Shown: positions 55,341-64,000 of the stretch, piece by piece
How the letters are laid out: every line of letters begins with the position of its first letter
How positions within the stretch are numbered: the stretch's first letter is position 1
Position numbers and translations under genes: made by a program
The notes under the pieces: model-generated
What the model saw: only the letters and a program-made list of their open reading frames with translations
What the model was told of the DNA's origin: nothing
Database searches by the model: none
DNA from: Protopterus annectens
Taxonomy: Eukaryota; Chordata; Ceratodontiformes; Protopteridae
Direction: 5' to 3'
DNA length: 64,000 nucleotides
Assembly: GCF_019279795.1 (NCBI RefSeq)
Contig: NC_056749.1
Coordinates: 581,927,415 to 581,991,414 of the forward strand

Positions 55341-56391
55341 GATTTGTCTTCTCCGCCTTTGGGGGCTGAAGCACCCCGTTGTTTAGGTCTGTAGGAGCCT
55401 TGGGGCTGAGATCTGCCTCTTGGGTGTCTGTATCTGCCTCTTTGTGGACTGTCTGACACTGGAAAGGACCAATTTTTAGAAGGCCAGTTCCTGCTAAATC
55501 TAGGTGGCTGAACCTGTAAGAAATCCTTTACTGTCTGCATAGATTTTGCTTTATTCTCCATTTTCTTCAACACCTCTTCTGCCTTAACACCAAAGAAAGT
55601 ATCATGCTATAATGGAGCATCCAATAATTTTGCTTTAACATGATCAGGTAAACTCTGTTCTTTTAACCAAGCATGCCTTCGAATGACAGAACCTGTAACT
55701 GTGGCTCTGCAAGATGCTGCTAATGAATCAAAACCACATTGCAAAGTATGCTTTCCCACTTGTTCAGTTGCATGCAATAAATCCTGCATTTCCTTGTTCT
55801 CAGGACATTCAGAGCTTGTAAGCATTTTCTGTTTTAGCAAAGACATTAGGTATTGTTGATATTTAAGCATGTGAAACTGGCAGTTTAAAGCCCTTACAGC
55901 TAAAGTGGCAGAGGTGTAAACGTTTTTCCCCCATCTGTCCAGTGCTCTAGAATCCCTATCAGAGGGAACAGGGTTTTTTGCAGTGGAAGCCTTGACCCCT
56001 TTGGGGCCCTGAGAAATAGTTTCTGGATCAGCAGCAGGGTTTTTATAAAGAAATTTATGAGAATCTGGAACCCTGTAGTACCTATCTGGCTTAACTGGTG
56101 CAGGGGGTAAAGAGTCAGGAGTCAAACTGGATTCAGAAAATACATCATCAACCATATCTAGTACAGGGGGGATTAGCAAGAGGCCTGTACTGAGGCAATA
56201 AAATAAAGTCTCCGAGCCTTTTCTTGGATTCTGAATAATCCTGGCTCTCCCAATGGAAATGTTCCCTCATAGTGTGCAGGGTTTCTCCAAAAGAGTAGTG
56301 TGCAGGGTTTCCCCAAAAGAGTAGTCCTCCGGAGGAGAGGCTGAAGGGATAGACTCCTCAGCATCAGAGTCCTCATAGGGAGGAAGAGAAA
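55313..56391 (-). pseudogene. gag-like region, DIRS copy 9
   Basis: QPPRFSRNWPSKNWSF, the basic RGRYRHPRGRSQPQGSYR tail, MLTSSECPENKEMQDLLHA, HTLQCGFDSLAASCRA and KPDRYYRVPDSHKFLY. It is cut in the acidic stretch by copy 10. It is a broken fossil. Confidence 0.85.
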
Positions 56392-56786
56392 GTACAGTTT
56401 TGTACCTACCATAAATGTAGATGTTCGAGTGCTCACACTGCTGCAGTCATTACATTTGGGTTATCCTGCCGTCAGGCGGTCCCGTAGTCGGCCAGAGTTC
56501 CAAAGTCTTGGTCCGGCGTCGGTTGCTGTCGCTTCTTCCCTGACATCAGTGCGCCAGGGGTATAATAAGATGCATCCGACACCATTTTCTTCAGTTTTAC
56601 TTGCCCCAGATGTCAGGTGCCCCCCCCCCCCCAAGTAGGTAGGCAATACATATTGCTAGTAAAAAATATACATAGAAAATAAAAACAATACCTTCAGTTA
56701 CAAGCAAATGCACCTCAAAGGTTGTATAGGATAGAAAGGTATAGATAAGTCCAGCTAGTTCAGAAGGGATGGAGGGAGGGTAACCT

Positions 56787-56888
56787 GGACTGTAGCAGTG
56801 TGAACACTTGAACATCTACATTTATGGTAGTACAGAACTGTACTATGTTCATCGTGTTACACTGCTGCAGTCATTACACTTGGGTAGA
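56787..56888 (-). repeat. ICR of copy 10
   Basis: GGACTGTAGCAGTGTGAACAC, CATCTACATTTATGGTAG, ACAGAACTGTACTATGTTC, then GTTACACTGCTGCAGTCATT. It carries the copy's own CACACTGCTGCAGTC variant, as does the 3' ITR at about 56432-56447. Confidence 0.88.
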
Positions 56889-56949
56889 ATCCCAAAGCTA
56901 AGGTTGGGTGGCTGGTCTATAAAGAGTTAGGATTGGCTATGAGGCCCTG

Positions 56950-57960
56950 CAGAACTGCAGTGGCAAATCCTGCTCTGGACTTAGAGTAAAGAGGCAAGTG
57001 GTAATGCTTGGAAAAGGTGTGCACTGAACTCCAAGTTGCAGCCTCCAAAATTTCCTTGGTAGGTACTCCTCTAAGAAAGGCTGCTGAAGTGGCTGTTGCC
57101 CTGGTGGAATGTGGCCTGATGTTATTAGGGACTGATTTTCCATGCTGTGTGTAGCAGTAACGAATACAGTGTCCTATCCATTTGGATATAGTCTGCTTTG
57201 AGATAGCCTTGCCCTGTGATCCTGCAGCATATGCTACAAACAGTTACTCAGTTTTCCTGAAAGCTTTTGTTTTGTCCAAGTAGAAGCGTAGCTGCCTGTG
57301 TAGGTCCAAAGAGTGCAGAAGTTTCTCCCCTTTATTCTGGGGGTTTGGATAAAAAGTTGGCAAATGGATGGTTTGGTTAAGAGCCACACTAGATACCACC
57401 TTTGGCATAAAGGTAGGGTTTGCCCTTAAAGAAACCCTGTCCTGATGAAAAATTATAAAAGGTTCCACTGCCATTAATGCCTGTAGCTCGGAGACTCTTC
57501 GTGCTGAAGTTACTACCAGGAGCAGAGCTGTTTTCCATGATAAAAATATTAGATCGGCTGTATTGGCTGGCTCAAAAGGTGGCAGGGTCAGTTTTTCCAA
57601 AACGAAATTGAGGTCACAAGTTTGTGCTGGTGCTCTCCGGGGCGGTCTTATGTTTTTAGCCCCTCTGAGGTACTGCTTTAGCAAGGGGTGAGAGAATAAA
57701 GGAGGATCCATGTTGTAATGTGCTGAAATGGCAGAGGCGTGGATCTTAATTGATGAGAAGGATAAGCCTTTGTCCAGCATCTCAGTTAAGTATTGTAAAA
57801 TCTGAGGAATGTTTGGGATAAGAGGGTCAAGGCTTTGAGCCTGGTTCCAGGCATAGAATCTCTTCCATTTTTTTTTGAGTAAGCTTTCCTGGTGCTAGGC
57901 CTCCTGGCCTCCAAAATGACATCCATAACAGCTTTAGAGAGAGGTGTTGCCTGTTTGGCC
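56950..57960 (-). pseudogene. tyrosine recombinase region, DIRS copy 10
   Basis: LEARRPSTRKAYSKKNGRD, LSFSSIKIHASAISAHYNM, ALMAVEPFIIFHQDRVSLR and VVSSVALNQTIHLPTFYPN. It is a broken fossil. Confidence 0.88.
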
Positions 57961-57969
57961 AATGAATCT

Positions 57970-59740
57970 GCCATGCAGCCAGGTTTAGGGTTTTGAGCTG
58001 ACCGTGCAGGATCTGATTGTTTTGTTGAGTCAGAAGGTGTGGAATTTGAGGCAAAATCCATGGTGGGCCTTGAGATAAGTTCTTTAGGATTGGGTACCAG
58101 TGCTGGCGTGGCCAGTCTGGAGCAAATCAGGATCATCTGTGGTTTTTCTTGTCTGGCTTTTAGGAGCATCTTTGAGAGGAGAGGCAGTGGTGGGAAAGCA
58201 TAAACTTTTAGGCTTTTCCAGCTGAAGGAGAGAGCATCCACTTTCCATGCTTGTGTGTGATAAGTCCTTGTGCAGAATTTTTGTAGTTGGCAATTCAGTG
58301 AGGACTATTCTTCTTTCATGGCAGGAATTGTGCTTGCAGATGAACTTGACAAGTTAGAGCTGTGTTCCACAAGGTCATGGCTTGCCTGCATAGGGGATAA
58401 GAATGAGTGCCCCCTTGCTTGTTTATGTACCACATTACTGTGGTGTTGTCTGTCTAATAATAACTGTCCTGGATGCAGAAGGTCCTTGAAAGCTGTTAGG
58501 GCATTTTGAACAGCCATCTCTTTTTGATTGATGTGAAGATGCATCTGGTCTGTAGTCCACTGGCCCTGAATGCATTTTCATGTCATGTGTGCTCCCCAGG
58601 CGTAATCCAAAGCATCTGTTAGTGTCTGCCTGGCTGTGGGTAGAGTAAAAGGCTGACCCTTGTTTAGGTGACATGCCTGTGCCCACCATCAAAACTCCTG
58701 TTGTAGGCAGGGAATCATTGGTATTACTGTTTCTAAACTGTGAGAGTGTTGAGTCCAAACACTTTTTAGGTACCACTGTAATTTCCTCATATGCAGTCTG
58801 GCATATGGTATTAGAAGTATGCAGGATGCCATGAATCCCAGGGCCTGCAGAATTTTTTCTTGCAGGGAGATGGGACTTTTTTGCCAGTAATTGAAAATAT
58901 TGAGTTAGTTAACTTGTTTGTCTGGAGTGAGACAGCCATCTGGACTGCTGTATTTAAGCTGGCACCCAGGAGTATAATCTGTTGTGAAGGCACTAGTTTT
59001 GACGACTTTTCGTTTACTGTGTACCCTAGAGAAATTAGCAACCTTTTTACAAACGCCAGATGCTGTAGAAGGATGCCCTTTGTCTCTACTTGAATGAGGC
59101 AGTCGTCCAGGTATGGATATATTTGAATTCCTTTTTGTCTGCAAAATGCAATTACTGGTGCCAGGCACTTTGTAAAGACTCTGGGCGCAGTAGATAAGCC
59201 AAAGGGCAGTGCAGAGAATTGGTAGTGCATTGTACCAGCTTTGAATCTGAGGTATCTTCTGCAATTTTGTCTGATAGGGACATGCAGGCATGCCTCTTTG
59301 AGGTCCAGAGTAACAAGCCAAGCCTTCTTGCCCAGCATGGGAAGAAGCTGCTGTAATGTCAACATTTTGAATTTCGGAATATCCAGGTTATGTATTTAGA
59401 AATGAAAGGTCTAGTATGGTCCTCCAGGCCTTGTCCTTCCTGGGGACCAGGAAGAGTCTTGAGTAAAATCCTTGTCCTTGTTCCTGTTGTGGTACTTTTT
59501 GAATAGCTCTCATGTCCATGAGGGCTGAAATTTGTTTTTGTGCCTCTGCCCATTGATTTTGTGGCAGGTCTGGCATTCCTTTTAGCCTTGGTAAAGTATG
59601 AAAGTGGAACCTGTAACCTTAAGACACAATATTCAGAACCCATTTGTCTTGGGTGATAGTTTGCCAGTTTTGAGAAAAAAGTGCTAGTTTTCCCCCTAAA
59701 GGGGCTGCCAAAAGGGAAGTGCTTGGCGTACGAAGGGGGA
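57970..59740 (-). pseudogene. RT, RNase H and methyltransferase-like region, DIRS copy 10
   Basis: RT: LVTLDLKEACLHVPIRQNC, LPFGLSTAPRVFTKCLAPV, YLDDCLIQVET. RNase H: AVQNALTAFKDLLHPGQLL. Sequence upstream of YR: MDALSFSWKSLKVYAFPPL. It is a broken fossil. Confidence 0.86.
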
Positions 59741-59742
59741 AG

Positions 59743-60150
59743 TCATTGGGACTGTTTCCTGTAAGGTTGAGACCTGTCCTCACCTCCTTTTGGGGTTGAG
59801 ATGTCCCACTGTCTGTTAGAGCCTTGGGGTTGAGATCTGCCTCTTGGGCGTCTGTATCTGCCTCTCTGTGGCCTGTCTGACACTGGAAAGGACCAATTCT
59901 TTGTTGGCCAATTTCTTTTAAATCGAGGTGGCTGTACCTGTAAGAAATCCTTGACTGTTTGCACAGATTTAGCTTTATCCTCCATTTTCTTTAACACCTC
60001 TTCTGCCTTAACACCAAACAAGGTATCATGCTGTAAAGGAGCATCCAATAATTTTGCCTTAACATGATCAGGTAAACTCTGTTCTTTTAACCAAGCATGT
60101 CTTTAAATCACAGAACCTGTAACTGCGGGGGCCTCTAAAGAATCAAAACC
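59743..60150 (-). pseudogene. gag-like region, DIRS copy 10 (cut by gap)
   Basis: MEDKAKSVQTVKDFLQVQPP, NWPTKNWSF and the basic RGRYRRPRGRSQPQGSNR tail. The rest is in the gap. Confidence 0.8.
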
Positions 60151-60650
60151 NNNNNNNNNNNNNNNNNNNNNNNNNNNNNNNNNNNNNNNNNNNNNNNNNN
60201 NNNNNNNNNNNNNNNNNNNNNNNNNNNNNNNNNNNNNNNNNNNNNNNNNNNNNNNNNNNNNNNNNNNNNNNNNNNNNNNNNNNNNNNNNNNNNNNNNNNN
60301 NNNNNNNNNNNNNNNNNNNNNNNNNNNNNNNNNNNNNNNNNNNNNNNNNNNNNNNNNNNNNNNNNNNNNNNNNNNNNNNNNNNNNNNNNNNNNNNNNNNN
60401 NNNNNNNNNNNNNNNNNNNNNNNNNNNNNNNNNNNNNNNNNNNNNNNNNNNNNNNNNNNNNNNNNNNNNNNNNNNNNNNNNNNNNNNNNNNNNNNNNNNN
60501 NNNNNNNNNNNNNNNNNNNNNNNNNNNNNNNNNNNNNNNNNNNNNNNNNNNNNNNNNNNNNNNNNNNNNNNNNNNNNNNNNNNNNNNNNNNNNNNNNNNN
60601 NNNNNNNNNNNNNNNNNNNNNNNNNNNNNNNNNNNNNNNNNNNNNNNNNN
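60151..60650. other. assembly gap (500 N)
   Basis: A placeholder of unknown true size. It hides the 5' part of copy 10, any remaining 5' pieces of copies 9 and 8, and the tip of the 3' ITR of copy 11. Confidence 0.95.
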
Positions 60651-60922
60651 GCTCTCAGCCGGCCTGATTATCAAGTCTTGGGTCCTGCGTCGGATGCTGT
60701 CTCTTCTTCCATGATGTCAGGTAGTCAGGGGTATAAAGCATGCAGCCAACGCCATTACATCAGTTTTTCTTGCCCCAGATGTCAGGTGCCCCCCTAATAG
60801 GAAGCAATTATATACAAAGTCACATCTCCAACAAACAGCAAATACAGCAGAAAGCTTAAATACAGTAAACAAGAAGAAAGGTATAGCAAATAGAAGTCAG
60901 GAGGCTGGAGGGAGGGTAAGCA

Positions 60923-61027
60923 GGACTGCAACAGTGAATACACTCGAGCATCTACATTTATGCTAAGTGTATACAACTGCACTATGTTTTTAGTGTTTCA
61001 CTGTTGCAGTCATTACATCTGGGTAGA
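60923..61027 (-). repeat. ICR of copy 11
   Basis: GGACTGCAACAGTGAATAC, CATCTACATTTATGCTAAG, ATACAACTGCACTATGTTT, TTTCACTGTTGCAGTCATT in standard order. Confidence 0.86.
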
Positions 61028-61069
61028 TTCCAAAAGCTAAGGAAGGGAGGAGGCAGTTAGAGAGTATTA

Positions 61070-62050
61070 GGACCAGCTATTAAGCCCTGCAAGACTGCAG
61101 TGGCAAAACCAGCTCTGGATTTAAAAAAAATAGGCAAGTGGTAATGCTTGGTGAAGGTATGTACAGAGCTCCAGGTAGCAGCTTCTAGGCTGTCCCTGGT
61201 AGGAACATTTCTGAGAAAGGCTGTTGAAGTAGATGCAGCCCTGGTGGAATGTGATCTTATCCCCTGTGGGATAGGTTTTTCCATGGTGCTTATAGCAGAA
61301 ATAAATGCAATGGCCTCTCCACTTAGAAATGGTTTGCTTTGAAATGGCCTTCCCCTCTGCAGCAGAGGCAACTAGCAGCTGTTCAGTTTTCCTGAGAGGC
61401 TTAGTCCTGTCCAAATAAAATCCAAGTTGTCTGTGTACGTCCAAAGAGTGCAGTATTCGTTCTCCTTTCTTCTGTGGATTAGAAAAGAAGGTTGGCAAAT
61501 GAATGGACGGATTAAAGGCCACACTGGATACCACCTTGGGCATAAAGGAAGGATTGGTCCTGAGGGACATAATGTCTGCATGGAAGATGATGAAGGGCTC
61601 CACTGCCATGAGGGCCTGTAATTCAGACATTCTTCTTGCTGAAGTGATGGCTAGAAGGAAGGCTGGTTTTCAGGAAAGGAATTTTATCTCTGCAGTTGCA
61701 GCTGGCTCAAAAGAAGGTAGAGTGAGCTTTTCCAATACAAAGTTAAGGTCGCAGGCTGGAGTGGGGGCTCTCCTGGGTGGTCTTAAATTTTTGGCCCCTC
61801 TGAGGAATTGCTTCAGCAGGGGGTGAGAGAAGAGGGGTGGGCTCAGTATTATAATGTGCTGAAATGGCTGAGGTATGAATTTTAATAGAGGAGAAGGAAA
61901 GGCCCTTGTGGAGCATCTCTGTTAAGTATTGAAAAATATGCGTTAAGCTGGGCACTGTTGTGCCCATCCAGAGTCATAGGATTTTCTAGTACTAGGCCTC
62001 CTTGCCTCCAGAATGACATCCAGCACTTGCTTACTGAGGGATGGTATTGG
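61070..62050 (-). pseudogene. tyrosine recombinase region, DIRS copy 11
   Basis: LEARRPSTRKSYD, LSFSSIKIHTSAISAHYN, MSELQALMAVEPFIIFHAD, GIRSHSTRAASTSTAFLRN and VHTFTKHYHLPIF. It is a broken fossil. Confidence 0.88.
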
Positions 62051-62055
62051 AGAGC

Positions 62056-63723
62056 TCAGGTAATTAGCCAGGCTACAAGGTTCAGGGATTGAAGCTGGGG
62101 GTGCAGAATCTGGCTCTCCTGCTGGGACATCAGGGAAGGGGTCTGAGGCAGGTGCCATGGTTCCAGCAGTGACATACTGCGCAAGAGGGGGTACCATTGT
62201 TGGCGTGGCCAGTCTGGTGCAATGATTATTGTCCTTGGTTTGTCCCGATTGATCTTTAGTAGAACTTTTGAGAGGGGAGGCAGAGGGGGAAAGGCATAAA
62301 CTGAGAGGCTTTCCCAGGTGAAGGACAGGGCATCCACTTTCCAGGCTTGTCTGTGGGGAGTCCTTGTGCAGAATTTGTCCAATTGGTAGTTCTGAGGGGA
62401 GGCAAACAGGTCTATCTCTGGGCTCCCCCATTTGTTTCTCAAAATACTGAATATCTTTGGTTCCAGTTTCCACTCGTGTGGGTCCATAAGATTTCTGCTT
62501 AGTTCGTCTGCCAGTGAATTTAGCTTGCCTGGCAGGAATTGAGCTTATAGGTGCACTTGGTAGCTCAAGGCTGTGTTCCACAGAGCCATGGCTAGTCTGC
62601 AGAGAGGGTACGAATGGGCTCCCCACTGCTTGTTTATGTACCACATAACAGTGGTGTTGTCTGTCTTTACCAATAATTGTCCTGGAAGAATGTGGTCCTT
62701 GAAGGCTGTCAGAATTCTGTACAGCTAACATTTCTTTTTGATTGATATGCAGGTGGCATTTGACTCGGGTTCCATTTGCCCTGAATGCACTGCCCTGCCA
62801 AGTGAGCGCCCCATGCATAGTCTGATGAGTCTGTTAGGATTTGGGCGGCAGGGGGTAGATTGAATGGCAGTCCCTTGTTGTGGTAGCAGGCCTCTGCCCA
62901 CCAAAAGAACTCTGTCTTTATACAAGGAATGATAGGAATCACTGATTCCAGGTCTTGAGAATGTTGACACCATAGGCTTTTTAGATACCATTGTAGTTTC
63001 CTGAAATGCAGTCTTGCATATGGAATTAGTAGGATGCAAGGGGCCATGAACCCCAGGACTTGCAGTATTTTCCTTGCAGATAGCTGGGTCTTTGTGGCCA
63101 GTACTTTGAAGTAGGCTGTCAAACTTGTTTCTCTGGCATGAGGTAGGCCATCTGGGAAGTTGTGTTCAAGCTTGCTTCCAGGAATACAATTTGTTGGCAG
63201 GGTACTAGGTGAGATTTCTTTTCGTTTATGGTGTACCCCAGTGAGGTTAGCAGTTTCTTTACAAATGCCAGATGATTTAATAGTATGTCCTGGCTTTCTG
63301 CCTGAATTAGACAATCGTCCAGGTATGGGTATATTTGAATATTTCTTTGCCTGCAGAATGCAGTGACTGGAGCTAGGCACTTTGTGAATACCAGGGGCAC
63401 AGCAGATAAGCCAAAGGGCAGTGCAGAGAACTGCTAGTGCATGTAGCCTGCTCTGAAGCTTAGGTATTTTCTGCAAGATTCCCTTATTGGAATGTGCAGG
63501 TAAGCTTCCTTTAAGTCCAATGTTGCTTAGCATGGGAAGGAGCTGATGAAGAGTTAGCATTTTGAATTTTGGGATTACCAAAAAGGTGTTTAGAATAGAG
63601 AGGTCCAGGATAGGAGGCCAGAAGTTGTCTTTTCTGAGTACCAGGAAACGTCTTAAATAAAAACCTTGCCCCCATTCCTCTGCTGGGTCAGGTTGAATAG
63701 CCGTGATACTTAGAAGAGAGAAA
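62056..63723 (-). pseudogene. RT, RNase H and methyltransferase-like region, DIRS copy 11
   Basis: RT: MPLVFTKCLAPVTAFCRQRN, YLDDCLIQAESQD, GYTINEKKSHLVPCQQIVF. RNase H part at about 62600-62840. Methyltransferase-like: EIDLFASPQNYQLDKFCTR and IIAPDWPRQQWYPLLRSM. It is a broken fossil. Confidence 0.87.
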
Positions 63724-64000
63724 GTACAGTTTTGTACCTACCATAAATGTAGATGTCCGAACAGGATAGCATCTGCAGTCATAACAAATGGGTTGTCCTG
63801 TCGTCAGGCAGCCCTTCGGGCGGCCGGATTCCAAAGTCTGGGTCGGCTTCGCTGATGTCGCACTTCACCCGGCGTCATCTCTGCTGGTCTTGGTATAAAG
63901 CATCAGCCGGCGCCATTCCTCAGTGTTTCTTGCCCCAGATGCCAGTTGCCCTCTTGAAAGCTAAATTTTGGATAAATGCCAATGTTTCCAAAATAGTAGA
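63724..64000 (-). mobile_element. DIRS-type YR retrotransposon, copy 12 (3' ITR only; runs off the window)
   Basis: Tip GTACAGTTTTGTAC, CCATAAATGTAGATG, then ATCTGCAGTCATAACAAATGG and a GC-rich ITR with GGTATAAAGC and CTTGCCCCAGATG. Differs from all other ITRs here over its GC-rich middle, so it is a separate subfamily. It is inserted in RT of copy 11, so younger than it. Confidence 0.82.

Larger units (their letters stand above)
51984..56391 (-). mobile_element. DIRS-type YR retrotransposon, copy 9
   Basis: Inserted into gag of copy 8 in the opposite orientation. Parts: 3' ITR 51984-52197, ICR 52363-52465, YR about 52490-53400, methyltransferase-like and RNase H about 53420-54200, RT about 54210-55340, gag about 55313-56391, where copy 10 interrupts it. 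Long open frames survive (415 residues at 55374-54127). It is broken at about six places, younger than copy 8 and older than copy 10. Confidence 0.9.
56392..60150 (-). mobile_element. DIRS-type YR retrotransposon, copy 10 (runs into a gap)
   Basis: Inserted into gag of copy 9, same strand. Parts: 3' ITR 56392-56611, a run of 13 C at 56620-56632, ICR 56787-56888, YR about 56950-57960, methyltransferase-like and RNase H about 57970-58620, RT about 58680-59740, gag from 59743 into the gap. It is broken, with about ten breaks. It is the youngest of the 8-9-10 nest. Confidence 0.9.
60651..63723 (-). mobile_element. DIRS-type YR retrotransposon, copy 11 (interrupted by copy 12)
   Basis: Parts: 3' ITR 60651-60778 (tip in the gap), ICR 60923-61027, YR about 61070-62050, methyltransferase-like and RNase H about 62056-62840, RT about 62860-63723, where copy 12 interrupts it. 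Its ITR type is that of copies 3-5. It is broken, with about eight breaks, and older than copy 12. Confidence 0.88.

Noticed and set aside
1-64000. tRNA, rRNA, CRISPR arrays, bacterial operons
   Set aside because: No cloverleaf, rRNA-like block, regularly spaced repeat-spacer array or bacterial gene was seen. Everything recognisable is eukaryotic transposon or host DNA.

Overview
The window is a repeat-dense stretch of a large vertebrate genome. At least twelve copies of one tyrosine-recombinase (YR) retrotransposon family of the DIRS type fill about 85% of it, eleven of them on the minus strand. The element repertoire (abundant vertebrate DIRS, Penelope-like elements, an RTE-like LINE and a CR1/Jockey-group LINE) and the near absence of unique DNA suggest an amphibian (caecilian or salamander) or another ectotherm with a bloated genome; this is an inference, as no host gene identifies the species. 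All DIRS copies are treated as fossils: each is broken. Copies 6, 7 and 9 are closest to whole.

Layout. 1-1407: 5' part of copy 1, joined head-to-tail to copy 2. 1408-27374: copy 2, split into three pieces (1408-6629, 19938-20069, 27165-27374) by two insertions: a head-to-tail pair, copies 3 and 4 (6630-19937), and copy 5 (20070-27164). Copy 3 carries a nearly full-length RTE-like LINE (10192-13212) with a 10-bp target-site duplication. Copy 5 is interrupted by an assembly gap and by the gag-like end of a different, distantly related element. 27555-30821: Penelope-like element with long inverted arms, itself holding a short SINE-like insert. About 30930-34380: a very old DIRS-like copy. 34381-36454: mostly unique DNA with a possible terminal exon of a host gene, a 77-bp exact tandem duplication and a decayed 204-bp tandem duplication. 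36455-42015: copy 6. 42214-47745: copy 7. 48340-49190: Penelope-like C-terminal remnant. 49204-50940: CR1/Jockey-group LINE fragment. 50979-51983: copy 8, the only plus-strand copy. It is interrupted by copy 9 (51984-56391), which is interrupted by copy 10 (56392-60150 and into a gap). 60651-63723: copy 11, interrupted by copy 12 (63724 to window end).

How the parts work together. Each DIRS copy reads, on its own strand: 5' inverted terminal repeat (ITR) with a TATA/initiator promoter, gag-like gene with an N-terminal Cys/His zinc motif, reverse transcriptase and RNase H, a methyltransferase-like stretch, tyrosine recombinase, an internal complementary region (ICR), and a 3' ITR. The ICR carries the two element tips joined as in a circle, which fits the DIRS model of a circular DNA intermediate integrated by the recombinase. 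The nesting gives a relative chronology of ITR subfamilies, and the two head-to-tail joints look like slightly shortened circle junctions.
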